Made by a program: the position numbers and the translations under genes | Part shown: piece by piece, positions 34,212 through 41,827 of the stretch | Position numbering within the stretch: position 1 is the stretch's first letter | Layout: each line of letters starts with the position of its first letter | The notes under the pieces: model-generated | What the model saw: the letters and a program-made list of their open reading frames with translations, nothing else | Databases searched by the model: none | What the model was told of the DNA's origin: nothing | Assembly (NCBI GenBank): GCA_043739385.1 | Contig: JAYUED010000187.1 | Location: 1-64,000 of the forward strand | DNA from: Defluviibacillus sp043739385 | GTDB taxonomy: Bacteria; Pseudomonadota; Gammaproteobacteria; Burkholderiales; Burkholderiaceae_C | Direction: 5' to 3' | Length of the DNA: 64,000 nucleotides

Positions 34212-34240
34212 TTGAAACAGAGGAGTTGATTTGTTATATT
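34212..34240 (+). promoter_or_regulatory. Sigma-70-type promoter of the candidate sRNA
   Basis: TTGAAA (34212-34217) and TATATT (34235-34240) are separated by exactly 17 bases. A start around 34247 would begin the transcript at the first hairpin. It is the best-formed promoter seen in the window. Confidence 0.7.
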
Positions 34241-34246
34241 AACCGC

Positions 34247-34346
34247 GGGTAGCATGCTACCTCCCGCTTTTCCTCCCTGAGCGGGGCCTTACTGTGTAAT
34301 AGCATAATGGCTTATCACCCCGGTCTGTGTGACCGGGGTTTTTTTT
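34247..34346 (+). ncRNA. Candidate small RNA with anti-Shine-Dalgarno loop
   Basis: About 100 bases with no open frame of note, preceded by a clear promoter and ending in a terminator. Near the 5-prime end the palindrome GGTAGCATGCTACC (34248-34261) can fold. CCCGC (34263-34267) pairs with GCGGG (34281-34285) and displays the loop TTTTCCTCCCTGA, which carries TCCTCCC, a complement of the GGAGG ribosome-binding consensus. A second CCTCCC-like copy (ACCTCCC) lies just before it. The RNA ends with CCCCGGTC/GACCGGGG and eight T. I recall a Betaproteobacteria family of toxic small RNAs with anti-SD loops (Rfam BTSR1-type). Alternatively it is an attenuated leader of hemJ, whose ATG is 76 bases on. 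Confidence 0.65.
34318..34346 (+). terminator. Rho-independent terminator of the candidate sRNA
   Basis: CCCCGGTC (34318-34325) pairs perfectly with GACCGGGG (34331-34338) around a TGTGT loop, followed directly by eight T (34339-34346). Confidence 0.92.
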
Positions 34347-34421
34347 CGCCTGAAATTTTCGATTTGGCATATTCTTGGTACATCACCCCTCAATTTACAG
34401 ACAAGCCCTAAACTTAAGACC

Positions 34422-34850
34422 ATGCTCTGGATTAAATCTCTTCATATCGTTTTCGTCGCCAGCTGGTTTGCCGGCTTGTTCTACTTGCCACGGCTGTTCG
34501 TTAATTTGGCCCAAGTGCCAAGCGAGTCCACTGCCGAGCGCAACCGGTTATTGCTGATGGCGCGAAAGCTGTTGCGCTTTACCACGTTGCTGGCCGTGCC
34601 CGCACTGGTGCTGGGCATTGTGCTCTGGATGGGCTACGGCATTGGCCGAGGGCCGGGTAATGGTTGGATGCACGCCAAGTTGCTGGTTGTTTTACTGGCT
34701 GTGGGCTACCACCACAGTTGTGGATCGCTGTTGCGCAAGTTGGAAGCGGGCACCAGCAAACGCAGCCATACGTGGTTTCGCTGGTACAACGAGGTGCCGG
34801 TCGTGCTGCTATTGGTAGCTGTGATTTTGGTGGTAGTTAAGCCATTTTGA
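34422..34850 (+). CDS. hemJ: HemJ-like (CopD/UPF0093) protoporphyrinogen oxidase
   Basis: From the ATG at 34422 the product is 142 residues with four membrane helices. It opens MLWIKSLHIVFVASWFAGLF, with the histidine and tryptophan pattern typical of HemJ, and has GNGWMHAKLLVVLLAVGYHH in the middle and WFRWYNEVPVVLLLVAVILV at the end. Conserved H8 and K at the WMHAKL segment fit HemJ, which oxidises protoporphyrinogen IX to protoporphyrin IX with a b-type haem. The hemB gene lies just across the intergenic region on the other strand, so two haem-pathway genes flank the candidate sRNA. Confidence 0.85.
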   Translation: MLWIKSLHIVFVASWFAGLFYLPRLFVNLAQVPSESTAERNRLLLMARKLLRFTTLLAVPALVLGIVLWMGYGIGRGPGNGWMHAKLLVVLLAVGYHHSCGSLLRKLEAGTSKRSHTWFRWYNEVPVVLLLVAVILVVVKPF

Positions 34851-34900
34851 GTTCCTATCGCCTGTTTTAACTGCGAGCTAAGTGACGCAAGGGTTTCGCC

Positions 34901-36202
34901 ATGGTGCCACCCTCCTTGTACAAAACTGCAAACGACACTTCACGGGAAGTGACTGGGGTAGAGGCGCACGCCACTTTCCACAAAACCTCTGCTTGGCCGC
35001 TGGCGTTGATGTACGCCGTACTGGTGGTATATGCCAGCCTGTACCCGTTCACTGATTGGCGGGCGCAAGGTATTGCCCCTTGGGCTTTTTTAGCGGGGCC
35101 GCCGCCACAGTACTGGACGGGTTTTGACGTAATCACAAATTTGGTGGGCTACGGCCCGCTTGGGTTTTTGCTGTGTCTGGCGCAGCTACGCACTACCGAT
35201 GCAGGCCACAACGTGCGGGCTATGGTGATTGCCTCGCTTGCCGCTGGCGTGCTTTCGTGCACGATGGAGGCGCTGCAAACTTACCTGCCAGTGCGCGTGC
35301 CGTCCAATATAGACCTGATACTCAACGCTCTGGGCAGTTGCCTGGGGGCCATTGTCGCGACGTTGCTAGAACAGTTGGGTGCTATTGACCGCTGGAGCCG
35401 TTTTCGCGCTAACTGGTTTGTGCCGCAGGCCCGGGGCGCGCTGGTGTTGTTAGCGCTGTGGCCTTTTGCACTGCTGTTTCCGGCTTCTGTGCCCTTGGGG
35501 CTGGGGCAGGTAATGGAACGGCTGGAAGACGGACTGGCTGGATTGTTGAACGATACGCCGTTCTTGGCGTGGCTGCCGGTGCGGGATGTGGAACTGCAAC
35601 CGCTGGTGCCCGGGGTGGAAATGCTATGTGTGATGCTAGGGTTGCTGATCCCCTGCTTGTTGGGTTACAGCGTCATCACCACTTTATGGCGGCGTGGTGT
35701 TTTTTTGGTCGCCTTGCTGGCCATGGCCAGTGCGGCGTCGGCCTTGTCTGCCGCACTCAGCTATGGCCCTTTGCACGCTTGGGCTTGGTTGGGACTGCCG
35801 GCGCAAGTTGGCCTCGTTATCGGCACCGTGTTGGCTGTGCTGATGCTGCCAGTGCCGCGTGCGGGTTGTGCGGGGCTGCTGCTTCTGGCCCTCGTGCTGC
35901 ATGCCAGCATGCTGAACCAAGCGCCCACCAGCGCCTACTTCGCACAGACGTTGCAAACCTGGGAGACCGGCCGCTTTATTCGATTTAATGGTCTAGCGCA
36001 GTGGCTGGGTTGGCTGTGGCCGTATGCAACTTTGGTCTATGTGCTGAGTCGTATCTCTTACCGCGACAAAAAAACATCCCACAAAAAAAGGCGACGTGCC
36101 GAAGACCGGCTTCTAAAATTACAGTCATCGGCCTCACTGCCGCCTATCGGTCATGCCACCAAACCAGAATCTCAAGATGCCGCCAATTTCTCCCACTTCT
36201 GA
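34901..36202 (+). CDS. VanZ-family multi-pass membrane protein
   Basis: A 433-residue membrane protein starting at the ATG at 34901 with AAGGG upstream. The N-terminal third is VanZ-like: LMYAVLVVYASLYPFTDWR, then FDVITNLVGYGPLGFLLCL and CTMEALQTYLPVRVPSNIDL with the characteristic E-x-x-Q and D-x-x-x-N-x-x-G pattern (DLILNALGSCLGA). Four or more further helices follow, so it is a VanZ domain with a long membrane extension. VanZ proteins are linked to low-level glycopeptide resistance in Gram-positives, but their role here is unknown. The basic C-terminal tail overlaps the next gene by up to 50 bp. Confidence 0.82.
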   Translation: MVPPSLYKTANDTSREVTGVEAHATFHKTSAWPLALMYAVLVVYASLYPFTDWRAQGIAPWAFLAGPPPQYWTGFDVITNLVGYGPLGFLLCLAQLRTTDAGHNVRAMVIASLAAGVLSCTMEALQTYLPVRVPSNIDLILNALGSCLGAIVATLLEQLGAIDRWSRFRANWFVPQARGALVLLALWPFALLFPASVPLGLGQVMERLEDGLAGLLNDTPFLAWLPVRDVELQPLVPGVEMLCVMLGLLIPCLLGYSVITTLWRRGVFLVALLAMASAASALSAALSYGPLHAWAWLGLPAQVGLVIGTVLAVLMLPVPRAGCAGLLLLALVLHASMLNQAPTSAYFAQTLQTWETGRFIRFNGLAQWLGWLWPYATLVYVLSRISYRDKKTSHKKRRRAEDRLLKLQSSASLPPIGHATKPESQDAANFSHF

Positions 36203-36560
36203 ATCCACTTCGACTTCTGCGCCTTCCCCCATTCCTTCTTATTACGAGCGCCACATCTTTTTTTGTCTCAACGAGCGCAAGCCAGGTGAAGACGCCTGCG
36301 CCCTGCACGGCGCGCAAGCCGGGTTTGACCACTGCAAGGCCCGCGTCAAAGCGGCGGGTTTGTCAGGCCCGGGCCAAGTGCGTGTCAACAAGGCAGGTTG
36401 CCTTGACCGCTGTGCCGGAGGTCCCGTGGCTGTGGTCTACCCCGACGCCGTGTGGTACAGCTTTGTAGACAACCATGACATTGACGAAATTGTTGAATCG
36501 CACCTTAAAAACGGCCAAGTGGTCGAACGCTTGCGGGTACCCCAGCACTTGGGCCGTTAA
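36153..36560 (+). CDS. Thioredoxin-like [2Fe-2S] ferredoxin
   Basis: A 135-residue protein (127 from the alternative ATG at 36177). After a Pro/Ser/Thr-rich N-terminal leader, YYERHIFFCLNERKPGEDAC starts the domain, with further cysteines in DHCKARVKAAG and NKAGCLDRCAGGPVAVVYPD. The C-x-n-C and C-x-x-x-C arrangement matches shethna-type thioredoxin-like 2Fe-2S ferredoxins, usually single-electron carriers of unknown partner. The start overlaps the VanZ-like gene, and the hydrolase gene follows after 12 bp, suggesting one transcript. Confidence 0.88.
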   Translation: MPPNQNLKMPPISPTSESTSTSAPSPIPSYYERHIFFCLNERKPGEDACALHGAQAGFDHCKARVKAAGLSGPGQVRVNKAGCLDRCAGGPVAVVYPDAVWYSFVDNHDIDEIVESHLKNGQVVERLRVPQHLGR

Positions 36561-36572
36561 GAGGGTGAACGC

Positions 36573-37214
36573 TTGAATGCCACCACTCAAAAACTGCGCA
36601 TTGAGGGCTCCGTAGGAGTGATCGAAGCGCTGCAAGACGCCGCCACGTTGTCGGACACTTTGACCGCCCCGCGCGGCGTTGTCGTCATTGCCCACCCGCA
36701 CCCGCTCTTTGGTGGCACTATGGACAACAAGGTCGTGCAAACGATGGCCCGTGCCTTTGTTCAATGCGGCTGGACGGCCGTACGCTTCAACTTTCGGGGA
36801 GTTGGGAGCAGCGCAGGCGTTTATGACGAAGGCCGTGGTGAGCTGCAAGACCTCCTGACGGTGGTGACGCAACTGGCCCCCACGGGCTCGCTGGCGTTGG
36901 CCGGATTTTCTTTTGGTTCTTTTGTTACCACCCATGCTGTGCAAGCCTTGTGGTCTTCTCGTGCTATTGAAAAGATAGTTTTAGTCGGCACTGCAGCATC
37001 CCGCTTTGATGTGGCCCCGCTTCCCAGTGATGCCCACGAGCGCAGTATCGTCATCCATGGTGAGCAAGACGACACGGTGCCGCTGGCCAGCGTGATGGAC
37101 TGGGCGCGACCTCAGGTGCTGCCCGTTACCGTAGTGCCCGCAGGCGGACATTTCTTTCACGGACAATTACCGTTGCTGAAAAATTTGGTGGTGCGCCACC
37201 TTACGGCGGCTTGA
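36573..37214 (+). CDS. Alpha/beta hydrolase
   Basis: A 213-residue hydrolase starting at TTG (36573) with GAGGGTG about 6 bases upstream and no alternative ATG in frame. It has the oxyanion strand VVIAHPHPLFGGTMDNKVVQ, the nucleophile elbow ALAGFSFGSFVTTHA (GxSxG), the acid in HGEQDDTVPLASV and histidine in PAGGHFFHGQL. It belongs to the group of small serine hydrolases of unknown substrate found beside ferredoxin genes in betaproteobacteria. Catalytic triad complete. Confidence 0.88.
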   Translation: MNATTQKLRIEGSVGVIEALQDAATLSDTLTAPRGVVVIAHPHPLFGGTMDNKVVQTMARAFVQCGWTAVRFNFRGVGSSAGVYDEGRGELQDLLTVVTQLAPTGSLALAGFSFGSFVTTHAVQALWSSRAIEKIVLVGTAASRFDVAPLPSDAHERSIVIHGEQDDTVPLASVMDWARPQVLPVTVVPAGGHFFHGQLPLLKNLVVRHLTAA

Positions 37215-37292
37215 TAACTACTGCCGCCTGATAACGCTGCTTGCGTTCTACTTTCTTTGCCTTCTATTTAGATCTCTGTCCTGGTTTTACAC

Positions 37293-38480
37293 ATGTTTGT
37301 TCTCGCTTCCCTCAAGCGCCGCGTTGTGTGCGTGGCCTTTCTTTGCTTTACTGCTCATACTGCCTTCGCCCAAGTCCCGCAGCCGCCCGAAATTGCCGCT
37401 AGCGCTTATTTGCTGCTTGACGTGACGGCCAACCAGTTGCTGGCTGAAAAAGACATCGACAGCCCGGTCGAGCCCGCATCGCTGACCAAGCTGATGACGG
37501 CTTACCTCGTGTTTGATGCCTTGCGCAGTCAAAAAATCAACCTCAAGCAGACCATGCCGGTTAGCCTGCGCGCCTGGAAAATGCCCGGTTCACGCATGTT
37601 CATCGACCCCAAAATGGTGGTGCCGGTGGAGGACCTTATCAAAGGCTTGATTGTTCAGTCAGGCAACGACGCTGCCATGGCGCTGGCCGAGGGTGTGGGC
37701 GGTACGGCAGAACACTTTGTGGAAATGATGAACGAGCAGGCTAAAGCGCTGGGCATGAAGGCCACCAGCTACAAAAACCCTGAGGGTTTGACGGTCGCAG
37801 GGCACACCACCACGGCCCGGGATTTGAGCATATTGGCCACCCGTCTGATGAGTGACTTCCCTGACTACGTGACCTACTACGCCATCAAAAAATACCGTTA
37901 CCCCGGTACGCCATCTACCAACGACAGCAACCGCAACCTGCTGTTATTTCGTGACCCTACCGTGGACGGTTTGAAAACGGGTCATACCGACGCCGCCGGC
38001 TACTGCATGATTGCGACCGCCAAACGCGAATTTCCCAACCTGGGTGTTGGCAGCACTGCAGGCCCACGCCGCTTACTGTCTATCGTGCTCGGTGCTAGCA
38101 GCGAGAACGTCCGCGCTAATGAATCGCAAAAGCTGTTGAACTGGGGCTATACGGCCTATGAAGCCGTCAAACTGTTTGATGCCGGTCAAGCTGTAGTCAC
38201 TCCCGCAGTATGGAAAGGCAAAGAAAACACTCTCAAACTGGGGCGCCCGCAAGCGATTGTGGTGGCTGTGCCTGCTGGTATGTCCGCCAAGGTGAAGACC
38301 CAAGTGTCTCGTCCCGATCCGCTGGTAGCCCCCTTCACCAAGGGGCAGGCTGTGGGCAGCTTAAAGGTCAGCATTGGCGACGTGCCCATGCTAGATGTAC
38401 CGCTGACCGCGCTGGACGGCGTGGAGCAAGCCGGGATTCTGGGCCGGGCTTGGGACGCGGTTCGTTTGTGGATTAAGTGA
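37293..38480 (+). CDS. dacC: D-alanyl-D-alanine carboxypeptidase (PBP5/6 type)
   Basis: A 395-residue low-molecular-weight PBP. A signal peptide runs to about residue 26 (AFLCFTAHTAFAQ). Catalytic motifs are S63-L-T-K66 (EPASLTKLMTAY), SGN in IVQSGNDAAMAL, and KTG in VDGLKTGHTDAAGY. The C-terminal PBP5-type domain ends in an amphipathic helix (GRAWDAVRLWIK) that would anchor it to the inner membrane. It trims the terminal D-Ala from pentapeptides. The class is firm; the paralogue letter is a guess. Confidence 0.93.
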   Translation: MFVLASLKRRVVCVAFLCFTAHTAFAQVPQPPEIAASAYLLLDVTANQLLAEKDIDSPVEPASLTKLMTAYLVFDALRSQKINLKQTMPVSLRAWKMPGSRMFIDPKMVVPVEDLIKGLIVQSGNDAAMALAEGVGGTAEHFVEMMNEQAKALGMKATSYKNPEGLTVAGHTTTARDLSILATRLMSDFPDYVTYYAIKKYRYPGTPSTNDSNRNLLLFRDPTVDGLKTGHTDAAGYCMIATAKREFPNLGVGSTAGPRRLLSIVLGASSENVRANESQKLLNWGYTAYEAVKLFDAGQAVVTPAVWKGKENTLKLGRPQAIVVAVPAGMSAKVKTQVSRPDPLVAPFTKGQAVGSLKVSIGDVPMLDVPLTALDGVEQAGILGRAWDAVRLWIK

Positions 38481-38481
38481 T

Positions 38482-38516
38482 AAAAAGCAAAAAGCAAAAA
38501 GCAAAAAGCAAAAAGC
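38482..38516 (+). repeat. Tandem 7-bp repeat (AAAAAGC) x 5
   Basis: Five exact copies begin 2 bases after the dacC stop, in the 62-base spacer before the convergent benE-like gene. Such a run is slippage-prone. A role as terminator is unlikely because it has no dyad. Confidence 0.85.
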
Positions 38517-38542
38517 AAAGGGGCTAAGAGACAACTAAGGCG

Positions 38543-39775
38543 TTAAGCAAGAGCTTTACGCCGGCCCAACCGCTGTACCCCCAGCGCCACCGCACCGGCG
38601 ACTACGCCCCAAAATGCCGACCCCACCCCTGCTACCACTACACCGCTGAGCGTCACTAGAAAAGTAATCAGTGCAGCCTCACGGTGTTGCTCTTCATGTA
38701 CAGCGGTGGAGAGCGCAGCACCAATTGTGCCCAGCAGTGCCAGTCCGGCAATGGCGGCGACCAGCTCTTTGGGGAAGGCGGTCAGTATGCCCGTGACGGC
38801 AGCGCCAAAAATTCCAATCACGATATAGATCGCGCCACAGGCTGCAGCAGCGGTGTAGCGTTTGGAGGGGTCAGGGTGTGCTTCGCGGCCCATGCAGATG
38901 GCAGCTGTGATGGCGGAGAGGTTAAGTGCGAACGCGCCAAATGGGGCGAGCACCAACGTTGCCAAGCCAGTGATAGTAATGATTTTGGAAACAGGCAGAC
39001 CACGTCGATCGGCGCTGCTGGGCGAACAGCTGTGCTCGCCACCACGCCCATAGCCCGCCGCGTTGATGGCCGCCACGCCGGGCAGGTTCTGCGAAGCCAT
39101 CGTCACGACAAACAAGGGGAGTGCCAGGCTGATGGCGGCGCTCAGGGTGAACACCGGCGCCGTGAAAATGGGCATAGCTAAAGAAAAAGTGACTGATGTG
39201 CTTTCCAGTTGACCTTGTGCGGCTACATAAAAAATCGCAATCAGCAGGGTGCTTGGAACGGCGTAACGTGGTACCCAGCGCCGTCCTGCGAGGTAGCTGA
39301 GAAGCATTACGACCACCAAACCCAATGCTGTTTGGGCGGCGATAAACGCCTGCAAGCCAAATCGTGCCAGCACGCCAGCCAAGAGCGCCGAGGCAATTGC
39401 CATCGGGATATGCCCCATGATTTTTTCAAACCAGCCCGTCGCTCCGACCAGTGTGATGAGGGCGGCGCAGACCACAAAGGCGCCCACTGCTTCGGCCATA
39501 GAGAAGCCACCAGCCAACCCGGCTGTGGCCAGCACCGCCGCGCCGGGCGTGCTCCAGGCCACCATTACGGGTTTGCGCCACCACAGGGAGGGCAGCAGTG
39601 AGCACAAACCCATGCCCCAGCCCAAAGCCCACATCCAGCTGCTGGTTTGCGCAGGCGTGGCATGAAAAGCCTGGGCGGCCTGGAAGACGATAGCCACGGA
39701 GCTGGTGAAACCCACGAGCACGGCGACGAAGCCTGCGGAGAAGGCTGAGAGCGAAATATCTTTGAAGAAGCGCAT
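38543..39775 (-). CDS. benE: BenE-family benzoate/H+ symporter-like transporter
   Basis: A 410-residue protein with about 12 membrane segments. It has the BenE opening DISLSAFSAGFVAVLVGFTS, ALGWGMGLCSLLPSLWWRKPVM and PGAAVLATAGLAGG near the N terminus, and NLPGVAAINAAGYGR with FAGAFALNLSAITAAICMG (GAFALNLSAITAAICMG) in the second half. BenE of Acinetobacter imports benzoate; no benzoate catabolic gene is beside it, so the substrate is unproven. It starts 5 bp after the kup stop, so both are probably one operon. Confidence 0.88.
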   Translation of the reverse strand: MRFFKDISLSAFSAGFVAVLVGFTSSVAIVFQAAQAFHATPAQTSSWMWALGWGMGLCSLLPSLWWRKPVMVAWSTPGAAVLATAGLAGGFSMAEAVGAFVVCAALITLVGATGWFEKIMGHIPMAIASALLAGVLARFGLQAFIAAQTALGLVVVMLLSYLAGRRWVPRYAVPSTLLIAIFYVAAQGQLESTSVTFSLAMPIFTAPVFTLSAAISLALPLFVVTMASQNLPGVAAINAAGYGRGGEHSCSPSSADRRGLPVSKIITITGLATLVLAPFGAFALNLSAITAAICMGREAHPDPSKRYTAAAACGAIYIVIGIFGAAVTGILTAFPKELVAAIAGLALLGTIGAALSTAVHEEQHREAALITFLVTLSGVVVAGVGSAFWGVVAGAVALGVQRLGRRKALA

Positions 39776-39780
39776 GGTGG

Positions 39781-41649
39781 TTATATCTCGACCTTGGAGC
39801 CTAGCTCCACCACCGAATTACTGGGCAGATTCAAGAAGTCCGCAGCCGCGCTGGCATTGTGGTGCATCTGCGCAAATAGCTTTTCACGCCACGGGGCCAT
39901 GCCACTACCAATGGTGGGGATCACTGTGTCACGGGAGAGGAAGTAGCTGGTGCTCATAGACTCAAACTCACAGCCTCTGCCCTTCATGTGGGCGAGGGCT
40001 TTGGGAATATCGGGGTCATTTTTGAAGCCATAGTGAATGATGACCTGCCAACAATGGTGACCCAGGGCTTCAATTTCGATACGCTTGTTAATCCCAATCC
40101 ACGGTACTTCGTGGCTGCGCACTGTGACGAACAGGTTGTTTTCGTGCAACACCTTGTTGTGTTTGAGGTTGTGCAGTAACGCATTCGGCACGATGCCCGA
40201 TTCGCTGGCCAAAAAGACAGCCGTGCCATCTACGCGTACCGGTGGGTTGATGAACACGGATTCCAGAAAGTCTTTGAGCGCCATTGAGTTGGCGCGTTGG
40301 GCCGTACCCAAAAGGTGACGGCCTTCCTTCCAGGTCAGCATTAGTGTGAATATCGCGCCTCCAATCATGAGGGGAAACCAGCCGCCTTCAGTTAGTTTCA
40401 TCAAATTGGATGCAAAGAACGCGAAGTCAATGATGAAAAACCAGCCCGTAGCCGCGATGCACAGCCACAGTGGGTATTTCCAGCCATAGCGGATCACGAA
40501 GAAAGTGAGGACGGTGGTAATCAGCATATCAGTGCATACCGCTATGCCATAAGCCGCAGCCAGGTTGCTGGAGCTGCGGAACATTCCCACAGCAACCACA
40601 ATCGCCACAAACAAGCCCCAGTTCACAAATGGGATGTAGATTTGCCCCGTTTCGCGCACGCTGGTGTGGACAATATTCAGCCGTGGCAAATAGCCCAGCT
40701 GGATGACTTGTTTGGTGACAGAAAACGCGCCGGTAATCAGTGCCTGAGAGGCGATCACCGTGGCCATTGTGGCCAGCACCACAATCGGTACCAGCGCCCA
40801 GTCAGGTGCCATTAAAAAGAAGGGATTTTTGACGGCTTCAGGATGTGCAAGCAGCAGCGCGCCCTGACCAAAGTAATTCAAGGTCAGCGATGGCATCACC
40901 ACCGAAAACCAAGCCAGGCGAATCGGCTTTTTGCCAAAGTGACCCATGTCGGCATATAGCGCCTCGCCGCCCGTCACGCACAATACCACTGCCCCCAAAA
41001 TAACAAAGGTGACATGCGGATTCGCCCACATGAACTCAACGGCGTACGCCGGGTTGAGCGCCTTCAAAATCATCGGGTTGGTCGCAATGTGGCTAATGCC
41101 AAGCACTGAGATCACGGCAAACCATACCAGAGTGATGGGGCCGAAAAATTTACCGATGCCAGTCGTCCCCTTTTTTTGCACCAAAAACAGGCCAAACAAA
41201 ATCACCAGCGTGATGGGGATCACGTAGCGCTTGAATGCAGGCGAAACGACCTCCAGCCCCTCGACCGCTGACAACACCGAAATGGCTGGGGTGATGACAC
41301 CATCGCCGTAAAACAGACAGGTGCCAAAAATACCGATCACCAACAGTACTCGCCGCAGCTTGGGCTTGTCGGCAACCGAGCTGGACGCGAGGGCTAGCAT
41401 CGCCACCAACCCGCCTTCGCCATGGTTGTCGGCCCGCAAGACCAGCACCACGTACTTGATGGAGACGATGACGGTCAGTGTCCAAAAAAAGATGGACAGG
41501 ATGCCGTAGACGTTTTCTGGGGTGAAGGGGACATGCCCTGAGCCAAAGACTTCTTTGACTGCGTAGAGCACGCTGGTGCCGATATCTCCGTAAACGACGC
41601 CAATGGCGCCAAGGGTCAGGGCGGCGAGAGAGGATTTTGTACTTTGCAC
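39781..41649 (-). CDS. kup: Low-affinity potassium transporter Kup
   Basis: A 622-residue protein with about 12 membrane segments and a C-terminal cytoplasmic domain. Kup signatures are LGAIGVVYGDIGTSVLYAVKE at residues 14-34 (pieces: GVVYGDIGTS), NHGEGGLVAMLALAS, and GDGVITPAISVLSAVEGLEV. It takes up K+ with protons. Length matches E. coli Kup (622). It heads the kup-benE pair, 178 bp from gshA on the same strand. No riboswitch was recognised upstream. Confidence 0.96.
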   Translation of the reverse strand: MQSTKSSLAALTLGAIGVVYGDIGTSVLYAVKEVFGSGHVPFTPENVYGILSIFFWTLTVIVSIKYVVLVLRADNHGEGGLVAMLALASSSVADKPKLRRVLLVIGIFGTCLFYGDGVITPAISVLSAVEGLEVVSPAFKRYVIPITLVILFGLFLVQKKGTTGIGKFFGPITLVWFAVISVLGISHIATNPMILKALNPAYAVEFMWANPHVTFVILGAVVLCVTGGEALYADMGHFGKKPIRLAWFSVVMPSLTLNYFGQGALLLAHPEAVKNPFFLMAPDWALVPIVVLATMATVIASQALITGAFSVTKQVIQLGYLPRLNIVHTSVRETGQIYIPFVNWGLFVAIVVAVGMFRSSSNLAAAYGIAVCTDMLITTVLTFFVIRYGWKYPLWLCIAATGWFFIIDFAFFASNLMKLTEGGWFPLMIGGAIFTLMLTWKEGRHLLGTAQRANSMALKDFLESVFINPPVRVDGTAVFLASESGIVPNALLHNLKHNKVLHENNLFVTVRSHEVPWIGINKRIEIEALGHHCWQVIIHYGFKNDPDIPKALAHMKGRGCEFESMSTSYFLSRDTVIPTIGSGMAPWREKLFAQMHHNASAAADFLNLPSNSVVELGSKVEI

Positions 41650-41827
41650 AGGTTTAACCCGCGCTTAAGGCCATGCTGACCAGCGCGGGAGTTTGTTTTC
41701 TTCCGGAGGGCCATTTTGCATCTTTACAGAATTGATACAAATATGCTGGGAGAAAGTAAAACCTATTAAGCCCACGTTGTGTTGTGGCTTAACAACTGCC
41801 CCCAGAAGGGACTTCGACAGAAAATTC

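Noticed and set aside
41765..41800. Inverted TTAAGCC/GGCTTAA in the gshA-kup spacer as a terminator or riboswitch
   Set aside because: The stem is only 7 bp with a large loop and no proper T-run; no riboswitch core was recognised.
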